Source: Pseudomonadota bacterium (GTDB taxonomy: Bacteria; Bdellovibrionota; UBA1018; CAIMNF01). Taken from it: a stretch of 48,869 nt of DNA. The stretch covers positions 1 through 48,869 of the forward strand of contig JAIXOQ010000018.1 in the NCBI GenBank assembly GCA_027486675.1. Direction: 5' to 3'. The notes below the pieces were generated by a model, which was not told where the DNA came from, searched no databases, and saw nothing but the letters and a program-made list of their open reading frames with translations. The translations under genes and the position numbers were made by a program. Numbering within the stretch: position 1 is the first letter of the stretch; every line of letters starts with the position of its first letter. Shown here one piece after another: positions 44,286 through 48,869 of the stretch.

Positions 44286-45503
44286 ATGATTGACCCAGTG
44301 AGCGCATTCCCAGTACAGGAAAAAGGTAGGGAAGTGTGCGGCGTACCGCTTTCGAAGCTTGCCGAAAAACACGGGACTCCTCTTTATGTTTATAACGGTG
44401 ACTTCATTGAAAGTGGCGTGCGGTCCTTGCAGCAGAAGCTCAGAGGATCAGGAACAAAAATCCACTATGCGATGAAGGCAAACTCGCATCCGCCACTGCT
44501 AAAGCTTTTGGCCAGTCTTGATTTAGGGGTGGATCTGGTTTCGTTCGGAGAGTGGAAATTGGCAGCCGACGCAGGCTTCAAAGCTGAGGCGCGGATCTGG
44601 AGTGGCCTTCTGAAAAAGGAAGCAGAGCTGCGGAAAGTGATTTCTGAAAACGGAGTTCATGCCATTCACGTGGAATCGCTTCCTGAATTGGATCTGATTT
44701 TGAAAGTGGCGGACCAAACCGGAGTTGGGGTGCGGATCGGATTACGATATCGATCCGGTGTCGATGCGAAGACGCATACAAAAATTTCAACGGCCCGTAA
44801 CGGCGATAAATTTGGACTCACCGAGGATGAAATTCTTGAAGCCGTACGCAGGATCAAGAAATCGAAGCGGGGGCAGCTTTTAGGCTTGAGCCAACACATT
44901 GGTAGCCAGATTCTATCTTTGGATCCCTACCGGCAGTCTTTTCAGAAGCTCGCGAAGCTTCGAATGAAAGTTGAAAAAAGCTTGGGGCAGACGCTCGAGT
45001 ATTTAGATCTGGGCGGCGGATTTGGCATTCGGTATCACAAAGAACGGCCGTTGGATGCAGTGCAAGTGGTGGCTTTGGCGCGCAAGCAATTTGGGCCTGA
45101 TATTCCACTTGCGATTGAACCAGGTCGATCTTTGGTGGCGCAGGCGGGTGTGCTGCTGACCGAGGTTGTGTTTCTGAAGAAGAGTGGCAAAGACGCATTT
45201 CTGATTTTAGATGCGGGGATGAATGATCTGATTCGGCCAGCACTTTATGATTCATATCACGAGATATTGCCGATCCAGGCTGAACGCGTGAAGGCGCAGA
45301 AGTTCACGGTTGTGGGTGGGGTGTGCGAAAGTTCGGATGTGTTTGCTCGCGGGCGTAAGATCGAAACTGCCGGCAAAGCAGGCACGCTTTTAGGGGTTTT
45401 TTCTGTAGGAGCCTACGGAGCCGTGATGGCCAGCCACTACAATGCCTTTCCACTGGCGAAAGAGGTTTTGGTGCGGGGGGAAGTGACAGCCTTGCACCTT
45501 TAA
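44286..45503 (+). CDS. lysA: Diaminopimelate decarboxylase
   Basis: The start at ATG 44286 gives 405 aa; ATG 44265 and GTG 44229 lie upstream in frame. Fold III PLP enzyme. Lys64 in KIHYAMKANSHPPLL binds PLP; HIGSQI, GGGFGIRY and IEPGRSLV line the phosphate site. CESSDVFARGR supplies the Cys from the partner subunit, and GAYGAVMASHYN is near the end. It makes L-lysine from meso-diaminopimelate. It is divergent from the second TerC gene. Confidence 0.95.
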   Translation: MIDPVSAFPVQEKGREVCGVPLSKLAEKHGTPLYVYNGDFIESGVRSLQQKLRGSGTKIHYAMKANSHPPLLKLLASLDLGVDLVSFGEWKLAADAGFKAEARIWSGLLKKEAELRKVISENGVHAIHVESLPELDLILKVADQTGVGVRIGLRYRSGVDAKTHTKISTARNGDKFGLTEDEILEAVRRIKKSKRGQLLGLSQHIGSQILSLDPYRQSFQKLAKLRMKVEKSLGQTLEYLDLGGGFGIRYHKERPLDAVQVVALARKQFGPDIPLAIEPGRSLVAQAGVLLTEVVFLKKSGKDAFLILDAGMNDLIRPALYDSYHEILPIQAERVKAQKFTVVGGVCESSDVFARGRKIETAGKAGTLLGVFSVGAYGAVMASHYNAFPLAKEVLVRGEVTALHL

Positions 45504-45508
45504 AGTAT

Positions 45509-45514
45509 TATAAT
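45509..45514 (+). promoter_or_regulatory. Possible -10 box before the toxin-like gene
   Basis: A perfect TATAAT lies just after the lysA stop, about 75 nt before the toxin-like start. No well-spaced -35 is visible (TTGCAC is too close, GTGACA is 20 bp away), so this is a weak call. Confidence 0.3.
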
Positions 45515-45587
45515 GAGGTTGAGCATATACAACAGGAGACAATTCTAACCCCCCATCATGAAGAAGCCGCGTGGAGGTCTTTTTTCA

Positions 45588-45923
45588 GTGAATAAAAGAA
45601 AAATTGCAGCAGTAATCACAGACGCGCTTGGGGAGTTAGTCGTTGTAGGCGAGGACGAGCTACAGAACCATCTGCAAAAGCATTACCGAGGGATTCCTCG
45701 CGATTTAATCTTGGAGCTGATAGCAAGAGTTTTAAAAGATCCATCCGAGATCTACGAAGAAAAGAAGACTCACACGCATTATATGTTCTATCGCCTTGAG
45801 TCCGGCGGTTATGTTGTGGTCGTTGTAAAACAAAATCAAGACGGCGCATTCTTTTCAGCTATTTACTCGACGGGTAAAAAAATAAGGAACAAGCACAAAG
45901 GACTTAGGAGAATTAAATTGTGA
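45588..45923 (+). CDS. BECR-fold nuclease-like protein, putative toxin
   Basis: The start at GTG 45588 (111 aa) has a strong ribosome site GGAGGT 9 nt before it; ATG 45558 lacks one at usable distance. The layout is that of small BECR-type (barnase/EndoU/ColE5/RelE-like) toxins: an N-terminal helix with ELQNHLQKHYRG, the turn LIARVLKDPSEIYEE, then strands YMFYRLESGGYVVVVV with a final FSAIYSTGKKI. Catalytic-type residues (His, Lys, Tyr, Thr) sit in those strands but I cannot prove activity. The stop overlaps the next gene (GTGA), as in toxin-antitoxin pairs. Confidence 0.55.
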   Translation: MNKRKIAAVITDALGELVVVGEDELQNHLQKHYRGIPRDLILELIARVLKDPSEIYEEKKTHTHYMFYRLESGGYVVVVVKQNQDGAFFSAIYSTGKKIRNKHKGLRRIKL

Positions 45924-46246
45924 AAAAAGCAGAGAGCTATTTTTTTAAGCCAATCGATGGTTCAGCCCCGCTGTCCATTTACTTTTATGATGTTGGTCAT
46001 TTGGGTGATGCGATTGAGGCTAAAAATGAGACGGGAATCGGCTGGTTTTCACCCAATGGTGAAATTTTGGCCGTTCAATTCGACGAGGTCGATGAGGGTA
46101 AAGATAAGCAACATTTAGAGTTTGATCATTACCGCGTCGATGTATCAGTCCATAAAGGTAGAATTGTTCATTCGGTGATTGAGCTTCCGAAAAAGAAGCT
46201 TCGCACATCAAAGAAGAAAACGAACAGTCCAAACAAGGCCGCTTAA
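45920..46246 (+). CDS. Small protein paired with the toxin-like gene, putative antitoxin
   Basis: The protein has 108 aa from GTG 45920, overlapping the preceding TGA, with AGGAG 9 nt upstream. It is compact and strand-rich (PLSIYFYDVG, IGWFSPNGEILAVQFDEVD) and acidic, resembling DUF2283-type partners of small toxins, with a basic disordered tail (KKKLRTSKKKTN). No DNA-binding domain is recognised. The antitoxin role is inferred from coupling and size. It converges with trmO, overlapping its 3' end by 4 nt. Confidence 0.5.
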   Translation: MKKAESYFFKPIDGSAPLSIYFYDVGHLGDAIEAKNETGIGWFSPNGEILAVQFDEVDEGKDKQHLEFDHYRVDVSVHKGRIVHSVIELPKKKLRTSKKKTNSPNKAA

Positions 46247-47079
46247 TAAGGAAGATCAGCGCTCGCCCTTTTTGAAATCAGACACTCCACGACGACGGCG
46301 TGATTTGAGGATTCCATTCGCCAACGCACATCAAAGACGGGGAATTTAAATTGGTCCCAAGCCATTCCACCGAAGTTCATTCCATAAATTCGTCCAACAC
46401 CTTCATCGGATCCGGCAGGGAGCTTCCGTTTCTGCGCTGATGTGCGCGGATCTAGGCTTAAGACTTCAGCGACTTGTTTCGAGAACTCGGCATAGAAATC
46501 GGGAGTCAGCACTTTTAAAGCCTGAGCTTTCGCTTCATCAGACCAAGTGACGTTGAGTCGCTCGACGCCTGGACCATTGGGGTGATCCTCCTGGACCAGC
46601 CAGCCAGAGCTTGCGGTTGGTAAGGCGTCTGCATAGGGGATGTAGGGTTTGATATCTAAGACAGGTGTGCCATTCATCAGGTCCAACCCGAAGACTTGCA
46701 ATACAGCCCCAATTCCCTTCGCGCGTTCTCGGGCTGTGGCTTTTCGCCAGGATTTAAGCTGCACCACCGACATCCCAATTCCTGACGGCCTATGGGGAGA
46801 TCTTGAAGCAAAAACTCCCATGCGTGTCATGCCGCCTAGGCGGGGTGGACGAATGGTGGGCCGTATCATTTTGGCGCCGTGTTCATGGAACTGAAAGATG
46901 ATCCAAATGTGACTGAAGGTCTCAAGGCCTGCGCATGCATCGGTCCAAGGAAGGTCCACTAAAATTTGCCCTGGAACGGATGGTGTCAGACCGCTTTGTC
47001 TTGGGATGCCGTATCGGTCGACGAACGGCGAAACGATCTTACCGATGGACAGGGTTTGTACCGGCGCTTCTTGCGACAT
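46243..47079 (-). CDS. trmO: tRNA (N6-threonylcarbamoyladenosine-37) methyltransferase TrmO
   Basis: The protein has 278 aa. N-terminal TsaA-like beta-barrel domain: IGKIVSPFVDRYGIPRQSGL, then MGVFASRSPHRPSGIGMSVV, the SAM-binding loop, and GTPVLDIKPYIPYADA. It methylates t6A at position 37 of ANN-decoding tRNAs with SAM. The C-terminal region (about 200-278) holds the usual YGMNFGGMAWDQFKF-like extension. It stands alone with 24 nt to noncoding DNA upstream. Confidence 0.92.
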   Translation of the reverse strand: MSQEAPVQTLSIGKIVSPFVDRYGIPRQSGLTPSVPGQILVDLPWTDACAGLETFSHIWIIFQFHEHGAKMIRPTIRPPRLGGMTRMGVFASRSPHRPSGIGMSVVQLKSWRKATARERAKGIGAVLQVFGLDLMNGTPVLDIKPYIPYADALPTASSGWLVQEDHPNGPGVERLNVTWSDEAKAQALKVLTPDFYAEFSKQVAEVLSLDPRTSAQKRKLPAGSDEGVGRIYGMNFGGMAWDQFKFPVFDVRWRMESSNHAVVVECLISKRASADLPY

Positions 47080-47665
47080 GTGAAGACTCTAACCATTCAC
47101 CATGAAAAACGGCAGTGATCTGTCCTAGGAAATCCCGTCCGGCCGCGCCCAAGAAAAGACTCGGTCAAGCGCTCATCGTGGCTCAGCCACTCCTCCGCCT
47201 GACCACCCCGAAAAGCTTTCCTCGCATCCCGCTCGGAAGCACACATTCAGTGTGCACGCTTTTCTCCCTTCTCGTCTCTCCGGGTCGCCCAAAAATAAAA
47301 AAAGCCCATCCAACAAATTCCGCAATACTGAGGAGGGTTGGATGGGCTTTTTTTATTTTGGTGCCGAAGGCGAAGCAGTAGGCGAACCCGATCTGGCCGG
47401 CGGAGCTACGGTCATTGTTATTGCAGAAGCGCCAATCAAAGAGCGGGGCCGCGAAGAAGTGAGGCATTGAAACTGTAACGAGGCCCAGACGGCTGCATCA
47501 ATAGGAACCAAGAGCCGCGATCGCGCAACAACTCACTGAGATCCCAACAGTATCGACGATCCTAGAAGTAAACTACGGCAGGGTGACCGTTGCCTCGGCA
47601 TCGAGGGGTTGCTTAAAAGAGAATAGGATACGGTTGTTCTTCAAGAATTGATTGCAGATACGGGG
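47080..47665. other. Noncoding stretch with terminator, no convincing gene
   Basis: This holds the strong inverted repeat at 47293-47358, a small hairpin GCACAC/GTGTGC at 47239-47255 and little else. Open frames of 70-95 codons exist on both strands but read the same palindrome (KKAHPT..., VGWAFFI...), which shows they are shadows. 47587-47665 is discussed as a possible gene tail. Confidence 0.6.
47293..47358. terminator. Strong bidirectional intrinsic terminator
   Basis: Nearly perfect arms of about 25 bp. AAAAAAAGCCCATCCAAC pairs with GTTGGATGGGCTTTTTTT around a 21-nt loop. A U-tract follows the G/C stem on each strand, so transcripts from either side would stop here. Confidence 0.92.
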
Positions 47666-48169
47666 CTAATTATGACCTCGCCAATCGATGATCAAGTATC
47701 CGTCTTCAAATTCCGCCGTAACTTGGACGGCGTAGCAATAGTCCAGTTCGATCGGAAATAGAATCTTGTTTTCCTGCTGTAGTTTAGTATGGAATTTATT
47801 TTTGAACCTAACCCGTGAAAAGCCCGTGAAGGCATAGTCGTTCCCATCGACAGAAGTCACACTTCCTTTAATTCGACCTTGGAAGTTTTGCGGCCCGTCG
47901 TAAAAAATCGCCGCTTTTTCGGTGTGACTGTATTTGGTAGCTCCGTCATGGTAGTATGCCGGGTCAATGGCCGCTACTTTGAAGGTGTTCATCTTAAGGT
48001 TTCCGAGAGCTTGCAGTTGTTTCTTAATGCGAACGCCAGTCTGAACATCTAAGCAATTCCTAATCCGCTTTATCTGATCGTCGTAGTAAGTGCGACTCAA
48101 GCCGAGAGGAGTTTGGGCGGATGCAGACACTGTGGTAATTGCCGCAATGAGAATTAACATTTTTTTCAT
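47666..48169 (-). CDS. Small secreted protein of unknown function
   Basis: The start at ATG 48169 (167 aa) gives a clean signal peptide MKKMLILIAAITTVSASA; the frame opens 6 codons earlier. AGGAT lies upstream. The mature part is polar with two cysteines (RNCLDVQTG, LDYCYAVQV), which probably pair, and strand-rich C-terminal sequence (YLIIDWRGHN). No family is recognised. It stands alone near the right edge. Confidence 0.75.
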   Translation of the reverse strand: MKKMLILIAAITTVSASAQTPLGLSRTYYDDQIKRIRNCLDVQTGVRIKKQLQALGNLKMNTFKVAAIDPAYYHDGATKYSHTEKAAIFYDGPQNFQGRIKGSVTSVDGNDYAFTGFSRVRFKNKFHTKLQQENKILFPIELDYCYAVQVTAEFEDGYLIIDWRGHN

Positions 48170-48869
48170 ATCAAAATCCTTTGTCACCCGTTTTGCTACC
48201 TGATTCTAATTCCGTTGTTTTCAGGCATCACAATCCGAAATGGAACACTCCGGTATAGGAGGCCGAATGTCAATAATATAGAAAGTTGAACTGGCGCTAC
48301 GAATTGCCTCGTAATTCATTCAATCGAGGTGCGGTGCCTAAATTTTGAATAAACGGTTCGCTACCCCACAAGCAAGCGAACAAGTTGAGTTCATCAAGAC
48401 TGTCATTTGGCCCCCCATGACAGATTGAACACGGCTGGGCGCGCCATGCTTCCCCACTACCAATCCATATAGAGTCAATCTAGCAGCAAAGGAGGCGGGC
48501 TCCGAAGCCTGAGGCCCTGGAGAACGCCCAGATCCACTCTAAGGATCACCAAGAATCTCCAAAGCCCTCATGCATAAAAAGTATGCAGTTCCTCCAAAAC
48601 CTACATTATCCGACGAATTTTTTCGCCTTTGAGAAGCGCCTATAATCCGTTTCTGGCCGAACATTCCCGGCACGCTTCTAGCTAAAGAAAAGTTTGGATA
48701 TCTATGCGAATACCGCCGTCACTTTCAAACAATGTGGATTTTTAGGAACCAACTTTTGATTTTTTAATGCGAGAAGACGGCGCAGACCAATCCATGACTG
48801 CATTCATCGGGGTTTCACCGAAGGGAGACGTGTAACTAAACCGACAGAATGTAGCCCCTCATTTGCGAA
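48170..48869. other. About 0.7 kb without recognisable gene
   Basis: No open frame with a plausible start and protein-like content, no RNA gene and no clear repeat is visible here. The window ends inside this stretch, so it may be the upstream region of a gene beyond the edge. Confidence 0.5.

Noticed and set aside
47115-47470. Small genes on both strands around the terminator
   Set aside because: Both strands read the same palindromic core (AHPT..., GWAFFI...), a typical artefact of open frames through an intrinsic terminator.

Overview
The window looks like chromosomal DNA of a Gram-negative bacterium with many exported and outer-membrane proteins (a BBP2/OmpL-like porin, lipoproteins, numerous Sec signal peptides). 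The mix of an ftsQ-ftsA-ftsZ cluster, Flp/Tad-type small pilins, a CHASE2 adenylate cyclase and many secreted proteins of unknown family fits a deltaproteobacterial or Bdellovibrionota-like lineage. That placement is an inference from gene content, not a proven assignment. Base composition is moderate and coding density is high, with many 4-nt ATGA/GTGA overlaps between neighbouring genes.

Layout. 1-5.7 kb is a mostly minus-strand run: a nest of very small overlapping pilin-type genes (flp, tadE-like, tadG-like, a type IV pseudopilin-like gene and a small anchored protein), then a PfkB-family kinase, a membrane metallophosphoesterase and a secreted protein preceded by a near-perfect Fur-box palindrome. 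5.7-13 kb holds a SPOR-domain protein and a tight minus-strand operon of acetyl-CoA synthetase, CinA, a CHASE2-class III cyclase and a cyclic-nucleotide-binding protein. 13-18.8 kb contains a class V aminotransferase, tRNA-Lys(UUU), a large palindromic repeat abutting that tRNA, a gamma-glutamyltransferase bounded by direct repeats, an aspartate/glutamate racemase, and a TetR-controlled AhpD-like gene coupled to a glutaredoxin remnant that lacks its CxxC.

18.8-34.3 kb carries an exported oligopeptidase B, secreted unknowns, a squalene/phytoene synthase homologue with an odd signal-peptide-like N-terminus, a multiply frameshifted SelO-like pseudogene, a parvulin, a GST, a DctA-type transporter coupled to two secreted unknowns, adenine deaminase and a porin. 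34.4-45.5 kb holds a GT-C-like membrane protein, two TerC paralogues, an M16 peptidase pair, ftsQ-ftsA-ftsZ without neighbouring mur genes, an arginase-family enzyme and lysA. 45.5-48.9 kb has a candidate toxin-antitoxin pair, TrmO, a strong bidirectional terminator, a small secreted protein and about 0.7 kb with no recognisable gene.

The most interesting points are the acs-cinA-cyclase-cNMP receptor operon (a possible self-contained cAMP circuit around acetate activation), the nest of mini-pilin genes, the repeat family built on the tRNA-Lys 3' end, the Fur-box gene with a His/Cys cluster, and the BECR-like toxin candidate with its overlapping partner.
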